Assembly (NCBI RefSeq): GCF_001659605.2 | Contig: NC_035171.2 | Coordinates: 1,247,050 to 1,311,049, forward strand | Length of the DNA: 64,000 nt | DNA from: Manihot esculenta | Taxonomy: Eukaryota > Streptophyta > Magnoliopsida > Malpighiales > Euphorbiaceae | Direction: 5' to 3' | Program-made: the position numbers and the translations under genes | The notes under the pieces: model-generated | Told to the model about the DNA's origin: nothing | Databases searched by the model: none | What the model saw: the letters and a program-made list of their open reading frames with translations, nothing else | Shown: positions 1 to 12,467 of the stretch, one piece after another | Position numbering within the stretch: the stretch's first letter is position 1 | How the letters are laid out: each line of letters starts with the position of its first letter

Positions 1-3000
1 CCTGTCCATGCAGCATCAAGGGTATCAGATAAATTTGACACAATGGGAACCTGGCTCTCAGAACGAGTCCTGCGAACATTTCCACTACATCCCAAACTGT
101 TAGGTTGATCACAGATGGGAATGACAGCTGAAAGGTCAGCACGGTCTTCCTTTTCAAGATTAGAACCTTGATTCATATCTGTTTTCTGGACAGTGTCACA
201 CTGATCAGGATTACTTCCAAATCCTGCTCGTTGATCTGGGATCTTAAGCAATGTTGTATCTACAGGAAGAGAGTCACAACTGCCAACACTCTTTCCTGGC
301 TGGTCATTCACATCCATCTCAGTGAGCTGCTCAGTGTTAGCTATGGGTTTTTCCTCATGTCCTGAACTTGACCAATTCAAATTATCCTGAAGACTGTTGA
401 TATCTAAATTGGCTGCATAAATTAGGCGGTGGTCCCACATGTAAGACTGGAAAAGCAACTGTCGCCGCAGTCTATTGATCTCAAGAATGTCAATAACACG
501 CTGACCCTTTTTTGCTTCTCTATTCAAAGCCTTTTGGAGCGATTCCTAAAACAATAATGAGAACAAGCAGAATTAGTTATTAAATATAGCAAAAAGTTTT
601 ACCTCTCATTTTGATGGAGGTATATGAAATAGTGATATTCAAATTTAATTATCCACAGATACCCTTTAATTTTTTATACTCATATATTTGGATTTAATAA
701 AGGATATTTACTTTTTAATCCCTGTGTCATATAGAAAAACTCATTAGTCAGTCTCTCGATTTCGAAAAATACAATAAAATGCCTTTGACGTTTTAAAAAG
801 TCTATTAATTAGTCCCTCCATTAATTTTAACCATTAAGTATTGCAAAAAAATCTAAAATACCTTGATACAGAGGAAATAATTAATAGACTTTTTACAAAT
901 TGAGAGATCAATTATTGTGTTTCCAAACCATAGTCATTAAATAGTTAAAAACTTAATGGCTAAAATTAATGGAGGGACTAATGTTAGGAATATTTTAATG
1001 TATTTTTTAAAACCGAAGAATCACCTAATAAGTTTTCCTATAACATAGGGATTAAATAGTAAATATTCCTAAACAATATGCACATATAGAACTATAGATA
1101 TAAATACCTAGAAAAATTCATCTTTTTCAAATTCACGATTTCTCAACTAAATTCATGAATTTAATCTTTAGTTGTAAACCTAACTAATATCAGCTATATA
1201 CCTACAGCATATGAAAATTTGATGTAAAATATCCATGAAAAACTAAGGTAATTATTATAGAAATTGCATAAATGTGAAATCAAGACAGATGAAAATTATC
1301 ATAAATTAATGTGAAACCAAAGCAGATGAAAGTCCATATTTCTGATGTTACGATGGGGCCCATTCTTGTTGATTAAGAAGGACTGACTTGAGCAGCTTAG
1401 ACAATTACAAAGTATTGAAGCATGTTGATCAAGAATCTAAATGTTCAATGAGCAGGAATCTAATTACTGACATTTTACACACATGAGGGCACCAGCAGAT
1501 TCAGATTAATAACAAACTCTGGCCTAACATATGCTAAAAGACAGTCAAATGTATACTTTCCATAATGATTCAAAGAGCATTAGTAAGTAAATTTAGCTCG
1601 TCCAAGTGACTTGAAGATTTACACACAGAAATACTGTGAAATAAAAGCAGCTTAGACTAGGATTTCTAAATTCATTTACATGCATGTACATCATCTGAAA
1701 TGGTCTAATAAACTCAACAGCCATGTGTATAACTGGGCTTGTAGGACATGGCTTTTATGTAACTAAGGGCTAGAAGACTAACATGCAGAGAAAGCCTGAC
1801 CTCAAATTCTGCCTTCTCCTTCTTTAACATTACTTCAAGTTCTCCTATTTGGCCTCTTGATTCAGGTAGTTTTGTGACACTGTTTGGTGGTCCTGCACTA
1901 GGTCTTTTCTCTGCAATTTGACTCAGAGCATTAAGTACTTCAGAAAATAGAAGCTCTGCCCGGTCAACAACCTGTTATAATCAGATAATTAAAAAACTCA
2001 TATACGAAGTGCTAAATGAAATAACAGAAGTCAAAATTGTGACCATTGCACCTCCACTGTTTCTTTCTGTATCCACTCCTGGTTCTCAAAGTTGAAATCA
2101 AGTTTTGCAGGTGGAAGATACACAGAAAGAACATCAATCGATGCATATCGAAAGCAAGCAACCATGTTCCCAAATCTGTACATGAAAGTTTGGTAAGAAA
2201 CACACACATCAAGAAGATTTGTTAGAAGGGAAATGAAATTACAAAAGGGCTTTCATTACGATTGCCATATAGTTTGACAATCTATGCAAATGAATGCAAC
2301 TAGACCAAGGAGCTTAATTTTCAGTTTCAGTGAACATAAAGCATTCCCGTAATCATCCCAAAAGAGGCTTATTCCAGCTGATGACATCCAAAATGGTCTC
2401 ACCACACAATTTTGGTTCTCTAATGTGCCATAAATTCATATTTAGGATCAAGCTTGCATACGTGTGACATTATTGCTATGCTTCCACATCAAGAAACTTA
2501 CTTTAGATAATAAAGAAGCTTTATAATTATTTATAAAACAATAAATTAAAGAAATAAAGACAAATACCCATAGAATCGAAGACAATCCCTATGCAGAGAA
2601 TGGCCACAGCTTGCAACCCTGCTTGCAGCTGCATGGTTTGAAAAACTAAGCTCCAAAAATTTCCCAAAAGATAAGCCCCAAGCAGCATCAGACATTGCTA
2701 CTCTCCGAGTAGCTGGAGGAAAACCATTGGTCCGGGGACACCTCAGGCATCTGTGCCACATCCAGATCTTTCCATCCTTTTCACCCGGTAAGAGTATTTC
2801 TGACAACTTCTTAACAGATATAGTCAGGGTGCCTTGTCGATGTGTGTAACAATGTACATGTGCTTCTGATGGCATCTCACAAGAACGGCATGTGTAACTC
2901 TTAAGAAAAAGTTACTACTCATTAGTTAACTCATTATGGATATATTTTATAAATAAAGATAAAAACAGAGTCTAAAAAAGGAACTTACATTATCAAATAA

Positions 3001-6000
3001 ATGGTCTCGCAAAAACCGTCCCAAAGGTTTGTCAAAGCTACCATAGTATTTAATTCGAAAAAGATGAGACCTTTCACAGACAGTCCCCTTCCACACACAA
3101 CGGGAGGATAAGGAAACCAAAATGCTCTGATGATCTGAAGGTGATGGCGGAAATTCTTCTTTTAAAGGTCCTGGCTCCTCAAAGTTACTTTTACTTTCCT
3201 GTGTGGATGATACCTCTGTACCGTGTGACTGAGAGGGAACCATTTCACCAATATCATTTGGAGAATGATTCATTAGAATACCTTCTGAATGCTCAAAGCC
3301 ATTAACAGTAAGATGATCACCCATGGCACCTGCCTTGTTTTCTGGAATTATTTCTGCTAACAGAGAATCTCCATTTCCCTTTTTATTTTCCTTCTCAAAG
3401 TAAGAATCTGAAAAAACTTTCACTGTAGAAGGAACAGTAGAGAGAAATGCAGTTGAATTGATGTGAGAGGAAGTAACTGCAGCAGACTGAGAGCTAGGAC
3501 CATCAGTAAGTGGTTGTCTTTCAACTTGGTCAATAGAAGAATTGCTGATTGTTGAGTCAACATATGCAATGGAGACGCTGTTGGATCTCTGTGGTTCACT
3601 ACTAGGGTGCAGTCCCTGAGGCTTTTCATTGGCAGGAATAGTAAAACCAGGTACAGTTGATATAGATCTCTCAATGCTAGAAGGTTTATCTGGGAGTGCT
3701 ACCGTTATTGGAGAGTTGAGGGGGAATTCTGGCAGAGACGCTCCTTCATCAGCAAGAAAAGATGTCTCCAAAGCCAGGTGATATGCCGCAAAAACTCCGT
3801 ATTGGACCACATGTTTCACTTTCTTCAACTCATCCCCATTAGCACCTCTAAGTAAAATCTGAAATAGACGGAAATAAAAGAGGTAAATACAACTAGGTAG
3901 GATCCAGCTGATCATCGTTGAAGAAGTCTACAAGATCAATGAAATGGTACAAGAATGGCATTGCTACACATTTTGCATTAGTTCCATGCTGATGAGTGTT
4001 CAGACGACAAGCCAGTTCATGAACTAAAAATTATGCCCAGCAGGAGATAAAGCATGAATTGAAATAAAACTACATGAATCTCATTGAAAAAGTAGTTGTA
4101 CCAGCCAAATCTTCCTAGCTTGTCTAATTGTTACAAAATGAAACTGAATATCTGATCATCATCAAATCTCTATTGTTTGGAGTTTCAAGGACTTACAGTA
4201 AAACCCAATGGCTTTGGGCATCCCTCAAAATACATTAATGTCTTCATCAATTTTTTTCCACCCTGCCCAGCAGTACCAAGATCTTCCAAAAATTTATCCA
4301 CATGAAACTTATCACAGTAGCCTAACTTTGGGGAAGAGAGGTGATCGATTGAAGGAACTATCTGAGCACCTGTGCAACGGGCTATGCGCTCTAAAAGTGG
4401 CCTCTTGATATTGAGAACTAGAGATATGTCTTTAGCAAGAAGGTACTCCTGTGCGAATCGTGAGACGGATTTCTCTACTAAAAGAACATCAGGTTGGTGT
4501 GCATCTATCCTTGCCACAGCCATCTTCAGATGGTCCATTTCCTAGAGAGAAAGGAAACACATGAGAAAGAAGAGAAGAAAAGAAAAGGTTCAAACTTCAA
4601 AGAATGAAAATAATGAACATTCAGGAGTAAAAAGTTGCTAAGTTATACATAATGGCTGGGAGAAGAAGGTGGTTTGTTAAAGGATCACTACCTGCTGTAG
4701 CAGAGTATCAAAACTTGATAAGTGATTAGAAACACGCTGGTACTCAAGTGCCCCTCCAAGAATCAATAATCGAGGTCTTTCTATTCTTGATGTCATTCGA
4801 CGGTGAGCCACATTTTTCTTACAAACAACTCCTTTGACCACCATACTAGAAAAGAAACAATCAAAAGCCAAGTAAGAAAATAGAAATTAGAAAGACTGCA
4901 GCAAGACAACCAAGTAAAAAACAAAAATCATCCTGATCTAGCCCTAATGCAGTTTCAGATAACCGTGGCGTGCATAAGTTAGGATATCTATGAAAACATA
5001 AGAGATTTCAACTTCATATTTCCATATATCTTATGGTAGAAGAAAAACAAAGATCCTTAAATGGGAGCTAATTAAAGTTTCAGCAAAACAATGGTAGATC
5101 TTGAAGGAAAAAGTTCTTGATGTGATTCGAAGCATCAGTTCCCATGTTAATCTCCTCATGTTTTTTCTATGATTGTGATATTATCAAGTTGTGTTCTTTC
5201 ACTAATCTGGCCCACAGGGAGAACCATTTAGTTGTTCACAGCCTTCTCGATGATCAACTACTAAAAGAAAAATCCATATCGAGGAACCTTGTCTAAGAAT
5301 GTGGAACAAGACAATAAATGAAACCAAGGAAAACCAAATTTACGAATTATTTTAATTTATTTTATTTTAAAATTAAGAAGTTTTCGTTTAAGATGGTTTA
5401 GTCATATATGACATAGAGAAGCAAATGCACTGGTAAGGTAGTCTAAATAAGTTAGTTAGAGAAGGAGTGAGAAGGGAAGGGACTAGGGAGATTTAAGATC
5501 ACCAGGAGGGAAATAGTATCAAAATATTTGCAAGTCTTGAATATTAATGCGGACTACATATCTAACAAAATTGAATGCGTTGAAAAAAGATAAATATAGC
5601 CAACCCTAACCAGTTTAGGATTAAGTTTAGTTATTGTTATGGTTATTTAAATTCAGAAGTTTAGGTTTCTACATTTTGGAAATTTAATTAGGAAATATAT
5701 TTTAATTATTTTTAAATTATATTGTTAATCCTAAAAGTAGTAGGATTGACAATTCTAAAGTAACTACATTCCTACTGATATATTGGTAGACTTTTACCAT
5801 TGGCAATTTGAGAATTGATTTCAAGAATCAATACAAATTTTGAGAATTGTTTCTCATTCCTATAGGAGTGTCTTTTGAGTTCTACAGCAACAACATACTG
5901 TGTTATGCATGGACAAGAACCATTGTGGCAAGTGGCAACTACCTCTCACAGCGGCGTCCAGAAGCAATGCACTTTATTTTCACATATCCACCAGGGTCCA

Positions 6001-7647
6001 TTCCTCCACTTTTGCTCATATCTGGCTTTAATAGTGTAGCTGCCTCCCATGACAGAGATGTAATAATTTCCAACCAGCTTTCTTTATCATCTTCATCACC
6101 CACAGGAATATTCTCAACCTGTAATAGTTGAGATACCAAAGCCCTGAAATGACCATCAACCACATTCTTCACACCCTTCTTGTGATCCTCAACCGGCTTA
6201 TCTCTATTACGGAATTCTCCACTTCCAAAACTGTTTGAGGTGCGTAAACGCCCCCACTCTCCAGCTGCATCGTCATCGTCATCATCATCATCATCATCAA
6301 ACAAACCAGCTTCCCTCTCATCTTCTTCATCTTCTGGTTCAGGGGGGAGCCAGAGCAGTCCATTGTTCTCAAAATCCACAGGTTCAGCATCACAGTTTTC
6401 CCCAGGATACATGGAGGAGGGTGCCTCACACTCATCATCCATATCAAGACCATCTTTTTTCCCAGGCTGTGAAATTCCTTCCACACCATGTAAGCCAAAA
6501 GTATGGTTCAATGGAGAACTGCTTAAACTTTTTGAGCCAATATTTTCTCCATCAAGACGAGCTCTATGTGTTCCTTCATCATTGCTCACGTCATCAAACT
6601 CAACATGGTGAAAATACTCACTAACTTGTGGAAAATGCCTCATTTCAGAATCAGAGCGAAATACACCATAGTCATCATCATCGTCATCACTTCTGATGCC
6701 AAACAATGAAAGACCATCAAATAACAAATCATTATAAATGAACAAAAAATCTACATAGGAAACACTGGTATTTTTCCCCTTTTATGCCTGGTGAGCACCT
6801 AATAAATTTAATGCAAGTGTAGTCATGCATATAGTGAAATTGTACGATATTATTTTGCTTGATAATAAAAATGCATTTTTTGTGACATTTAAAAAAGGTA
6901 CACTTTCAGTAGCTGATAAATAGTGCTTCAGTTTCTGAAACCTATATTAACTAACAAAATATACTTGATTGATTTAGATATTAACAGCACAAAGAGTATA
7001 TAACATGCGATGATTAATTGATTATCATACCTGTTCATAGAAAACGCATATTGGTTCGGAGATTGGTAGCCTATGTCCGCACCAAGGCCAGTGCTCCTTC
7101 CCAATGCCAATTCTCTTTGTTTATCTGATAAATTTGTTTCCATTTCAGATATTTGATGTGCACTGGGACAGGCAACTTGTTGACCTCGTTGATAGGGGCC
7201 AACTGAGCATGGCATCGAGCCAAGAGTGAAGGTACTACTGTTAGCAGTTTCGCTAGTGCTGGCCAAACTTGCCACTGATGGTGAACTACTGAGATCCAGG
7301 CTGGGAACCTGAATCACATTATCAAAAGTAGCTATCCCCTGTTGCCATTGTTTGAAACAATAATTACATACCCGAATTTTCTCCAACTCTTCCCGTGGAG
7401 TCCTTGGATCAGTAGATGGGGCAGGAACTGAGTTCGCTGTACACTTGGCACAGAAAACACGGCCACAAAGTCGACAATGGTGTCTACGGTTGATTATTGT
7501 GAATTGAGAATCGCATTCATAGCATACCCTACAACTTTGGTCGGGCATCCAAAAATCCCTTGACACAGTAGGTGGCTCAGATCGCCAAGGGATCCAGGAT
7601 TTCAACACGCCAACTAGCTCAGAGAATGTCTTGTCAGGAGAATCCAT
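1..7647 (-). CDS. FAB1: 1-phosphatidylinositol-3-phosphate 5-kinase, FAB1/PIKfyve type (5' two thirds; 3' end outside window)
   Basis: Makes PI(3,5)P2 from PI3P on endosomes and the vacuole. Exons on the minus strand: 7031-7647, 5943-6691, 4692-4845, 4197-4541, 2989-3858, 2568-2899, 2052-2175, 1801-1971 and <1-545. All junctions are GT-AG and the frame is continuous for about 1,302 residues. The FYVE zinc finger is at residues 33-97 (WMPD, RRHHCRLCG, RVC; eight Cys at 42, 45, 58, 61, 66, 69, 94 and 97). An acidic poly-Asp linker follows, then the GroEL/TCP-1-like domain (about 455-660), a Ser-rich spacer, and the FAB1-specific Cys-rich region (about 912-1022; CRSC, HRCLRCPRTNG, SCGHSLHRDC). 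Plant FAB1A/B proteins are about 1,750-1,800 aa, so the C-terminal PIP kinase domain must lie left of base 1. The paralogue (FAB1A or FAB1B) is not certain. The start is the only ATG before the FYVE domain and sits directly after a splice acceptor. Confidence 0.95.
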
Positions 7648-8650
7648 CTAAAAACATTCCTTACAGACGCGTTCATCATGCTAAACTCATTTGTCACTCT
7701 CAAGAAAACCTCATCCCAAAAATTTTAGCATCATCAGGAAACAAAATCCTCACAAGGCTATATATACATTAAAAAAAAAAAGAAAAAAAAGAACAACTAT
7801 GTTGCTGATATTAACACGCTCCAGTAATATTTCAAAAGATCACAGGCCAATGAGAATCTATAACAGCACTGTAGCCGCTCCGTCCAAATAATAGATCTTC
7901 TAAACCACTGCCTCCTTTAGAAAACCTCAATTATACCTCAATCTACACTTCCAACTTCATCAGAAAACGTAATGCTGATATACAACTCTTTAACCATAAA
8001 GTAGAGTTCAATTATCAACGACCCAAGTCCCTAAACAAATTGTACATAAAACCAAAAGGACACTGAATTGAAAGAACCCAGAAGCTGATAACTGTATAAA
8101 ACCGCATAAAACCATCTCAATGCATCAAAACATGCTTCTTCTAATGAATCAACTCACAAATGCCTGTCCTCTACAACTCGATTAATTGAAAAAACCAATA
8201 TCCCAAACAACTCCAAGATAAAATATATCTAGATATAATCTTCCAATAAGAAATAGAAGAATTTTATTTCCATTTGTATATACTTCTTATAAGGAACCAA
8301 ATTTTACCTCGAAAAGGCAATCAAGAGCAATAACAACAATACCACCAAAATCAAGATCTTCTTTTCCAAGGGACTCGCGCCACGTAGTCAATGAATCCGT
8401 GACAAAGGGTAGGTGGTGATTTTGCAAAAGCCCGCCTACCCAGATAGCGATTCGTCAAAGAACCAATATGATCCAATTGTTGATCACAACCATAAATTCA
8501 TGATCGTGAATTTCTGGCGCTTTTTCATGTAAAGAGACTGGAAGAAGATAATGCTAAAATGAAACCCATCATCAAATAGCCGCCGACAATCAATAAAATT
8601 CCTCCTGAATAAGCGATCAGATAATATAATCCTCTGCTAATATATCATAT
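7648..8650 (-). other. 5' leader exon and 5'-UTR intron of the FAB1 gene
   Basis: On the minus strand a donor (GAG/GTAAAAT) lies at 8308/8307 and an acceptor (TTTTTAG) ends at 7648, touching the ATG at 7647. The segment 7648-8307 is therefore read as an intron wholly inside the 5' leader. The leader exon would run from 8308 to roughly 8600-8650. A pure C/T tract at about 8675-8710 (GA-rich on the gene strand) lies just upstream, where a promoter would be. No clear TATA box was seen. Inferred from splice signals only. Confidence 0.6.
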
Positions 8651-8719
8651 TTTTAATATGAGAATTTCTGGAGTCGATCTTTTCTTTCTTTTCTTTTCTT
8701 TTCCCTTTCCCAAGCAACG

Positions 8720-11700
8720 ATAGCAATGTTCCCTTTCTTTATCAGTTTTGTTTGTTTAGTTTGTTTCGATATATGGCGATAAATTACCATTTCTATTCAC
8801 ATATTAATATATTATATCATAGTTTTCTGCTTGTATTTTCTATGTTAAATTTTTCATTAAAAAACTTCTAATTTTATCATATACTTTTATTAATTTATTT
8901 GCAAATGTATTAAATTTCACTCACTCCAAATCATTTTTATCAAAAAATTATTAATTGATTTTTTATAAAATGAATTTATTTTCACTCATTCCATATTACA
9001 TAAAATTTAGGATATTAATGAAAAAATTATAATAATTTACTCCATGATATTTTTATATATTTTTTAGAAAATTAAAATATATGGTATTTGCATTTTTATT
9101 TTTTAAAATTTATAAAAAAAATTATATATTTTTTTAAATTAATTGTTTTTTTATAATTATTAATAATATATTTGATAATGCTGTAGAATTTCTATTTTTT
9201 ATTTTTTAAAATTAAAATCAATTTTTCCTTTTTGATATTTGTTTTTAAAAACTATTTTATTTATAAAAATAAATCTTAAATTTTTATAGAAAAATAAATA
9301 ATAATTTTTTAAATATGATATTTAATAATAAAATAAGAATATAAATAATTTAATAAATAGTTGTATATAAAATAATAATAAATTATTTTTATAAATATAT
9401 AATATTATAATAATGAAAATCACTATTTGATTTATATAGTATTAAAAAATTTATTTGTTAGTTATTTAATTTTAAAGATATATTAAAATATTTCTAATAT
9501 TTTATAAAGTTTACTTATTAATGTTTTTATTAACTTTAATCGTTAAATATTATAAAAAATTTAAAATATTTTTAATATAAAAAATTAATTAGCATATATT
9601 TTTATAAATCTGATAAATTAATTAATTAATTTTTATATATTACAAATATTTAATAATTAAAATTAATATAAAATATATTTTTTAAATTAATTCATCAATT
9701 AATAAATTTTTTTATATTATATAAACTAAATAATAAAATATTAAATAATTAAAATTAACGGAATAATTAATTTATATTAAATAATTAAATAGTAATTGAA
9801 TGAATTTATTTTTTAAAAAAATAAATAAATTTGATTGATTGTTATAAAATATTAAAATTGTAAATGATAGTCTCATAAAAAGTTATAAAAAATAGTAATT
9901 TTACATTATACTAATAAAATAAAATATATTTTATAAAGTAATTGAATGAATTTGTTTTTGAAGAAAATAAATAAATTACAAGTATTTGATAGTATAAATA
10001 ATTTAAGTAATTAATATTTTTAACAAAAAAAATAATATAAAGAAATAATACATATGACCATAATTACAATTATTAAACCGTATAAATAATTTAAATAATT
10101 AATATTTTTTAATAAAAATATTAGAAAGTTGAATTTTATAAAATATAAAAATATTTTAGTTGAATAATTTTAAAATAAAAATTAAATAATTAATTTTACA
10201 AAAAGGAATTTGATTGTAATTTTTTTTTAAATTTGTGATTTGGGTAAAGTGGCTTGCACGTCTGATGGACTCTTATAAGTGGGGGTGGCATTCCGTCGGT
10301 TCGGTTTAAAATCGAATCAGAATTTTAATGTTTATAAAAATCGAATCGAATAGATTTTGATCAAAAACCAAATCGAACCGAACCGGTCTGATTCGGTTCG
10401 ATTTAGTTCGGTTTGATCGGTTTCGATTTTTAATAATTTTTTTATTTTTTACACTTTATTTTTAATATTTTAAAATTTAATTAAAATATTTTAATTTTTA
10501 TATAATTTAATTTCTCTATATTATTGAAAAAACATATTATTATCATTAATTGGTTTGATTCGATTTTTTTGATTTTTTTTATCAAAACCGAACCGAACTG
10601 AAATAACTAAAATTTCTAAAATTAAAAACCGAACCGAACCGAAATGTATAAAAAATCAAACTAAAATTTCAAATCAATTTGATTCAGTCAATTTTTTCGA
10701 TTTGAACTAAATACGATTGATCTGGCTTGGCTTATTTTCATCATCAGTGATATATATGTTCTGAAAAAAAAAATCTATTAAAGGGGCATATGTCTCTTAT
10801 TTATTGTAAAATTACAATAAATATATAGCTGTTCCAGTTTTTATATGAGCTAAAAACTACAATCAAATTTTTAATTTTTTAATTTTTAAGAACTAATTAA
10901 ATTTTAGTACGATTTCGATATTAATTTAATTTTTATTTTAATTTTTACAAAATTATAATATTTTTATATTTATTTTTAAAATAATAAAAAATTAATATCA
11001 AAATAATAATATTATCATTTAAACAATAATAATATTAATATTAATATTAATATATATTACATACAATCCTCGATAATAGTATTATAGCATTTTATATTTA
11101 ATTATTAATTATATAATTTTAATTAAAATATTATATATATATATAATTAATATATAAAAATATATTATATTATTAATGATTTACTCATATAATTAAAAAT
11201 ATAAAATAATTAATATATTTATGACTAAAATAATAAATACATATAGATATATAATCTATTTAAATATAATAAATTATAATTAATAAAATAAATTATTTAA
11301 ATCATATTTGATCGAGAGATCTTTAATAATCAATTATAATATATTATTGTTTTATAATAATTTTAACAACTATTAATAATTAAGAGATAGAATTATATTT
11401 AAAGTATGTAATAATATAATTTATAAAAATAGTTAAATAATATTAAATATAAAAATAATCAAATAAAGTATATATATATATAATGAACTAATTTTTTATT
11501 AAGTTAAGCAATAATTTAAAAATAATTATTTTATTTATATTCTGATATATTTATAATTTTTTATTATATATTATTTAATCATTTATAAAATTAAAATTTG
11601 AATTCTTTAAATTGAATCATATATTTTATAATATAATTTGTAAAATAACATTAAAATTATACAAGAGATAAAATTTGTTATTAAAATTATATAATGGAAT

Positions 11701-12200
11701 TACAATGTCATTAAAATAATAATAATATTTATTATTATTATTATTATTATATAATTAATTTTTTAGTATAATTTTATTCTAATTCAATTTTTAATAAAAA
11801 AATAAAAATTAAATTAAATAATTAAATAAATTTAATTCGATATCATTCAATTTTTATAATATTAATTCTTTCAAAAGAATGAAATAAAAAAAAAAGAGAG
11901 AAAATGAAGAATGCAGAATCTCTCATTAAAAGGATTGTATTATTTATTTATTTATTATCCAAATAATATGATAGAAAAAAAAATAATTTATCAAATAATA
12001 AAGTGTTAGACAGTGAATATTTTATATTTTATTATTATTGCAGTCATGTAATGCAACTTTTTATTACTAGTAAACATAATGAAACGACAGCGTTTATTTG
12101 TAGGTAGTAAAAGCAAGATTGATTTTGTAATCATCGAATGACTATAAGCAGAACTACAAGGTTCTATTCTACCATAAAAGGAGGACTCTATTAATAGCGT
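8720..12200. other. AT-rich intergenic spacer with one dispersed repeat
   Basis: About 3.4 kb of nearly pure A/T with many TTTAAATTA-type strings and short TTA/ATT runs (for example near 11720-11750). No ORF or RNA gene is supported. The only part with different composition is the repeat at 10290-10720, listed separately. It separates two divergently transcribed genes (FAB1 minus, eIF2B plus). Confidence 0.7.
10290..10720. repeat. Dispersed AT-rich repeat with CCGAACCGAA/TTCGGTTCGG motifs, copy 1
   Basis: A stretch of about 430 bp carrying several TCGGTTCGGTTT blocks in the left half and AAACCGAACCGAAC blocks in the right half, around an AT-rich core. The two halves are loosely inverted. A second copy in the same order (including the core with ATTATTGAAAA..ACATATTATTAT and the end TTTTTTCGATTTGAAC) lies at 26716-27090, so this is a repeat family and not random low complexity. 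No coding capacity. Confidence 0.7.
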
Positions 12201-12467
12201 AATTCGCGTTTAAATATAAAATTAAGCAGTGTCACCACAAAATCGATCACCGGAATCTCTATTTGAGAAGCATCCAATTCCTTCCCCTAAAAGTTTCCGA
12301 GAAAGTGACGCCCGTTTTTACCATTTTAGACACATTAAACCCCCCAAATTCCAAACAGATAGCCTCCGATGTGGTGGAGATCAGCCTCTTTCATTCTTGA
12401 CAAACAACAAAACGACACCGCACAACCCAACCCGGACACCCTCACTCTCTCTTCTCCACCTCTCTCC

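Noticed and set aside
6235..6624. Plus-strand open frames rich in His or Ser opposite FAB1 exon 2
   Set aside because: They are the reverse of the poly-Asp and Glu coding repeat; no independent support.
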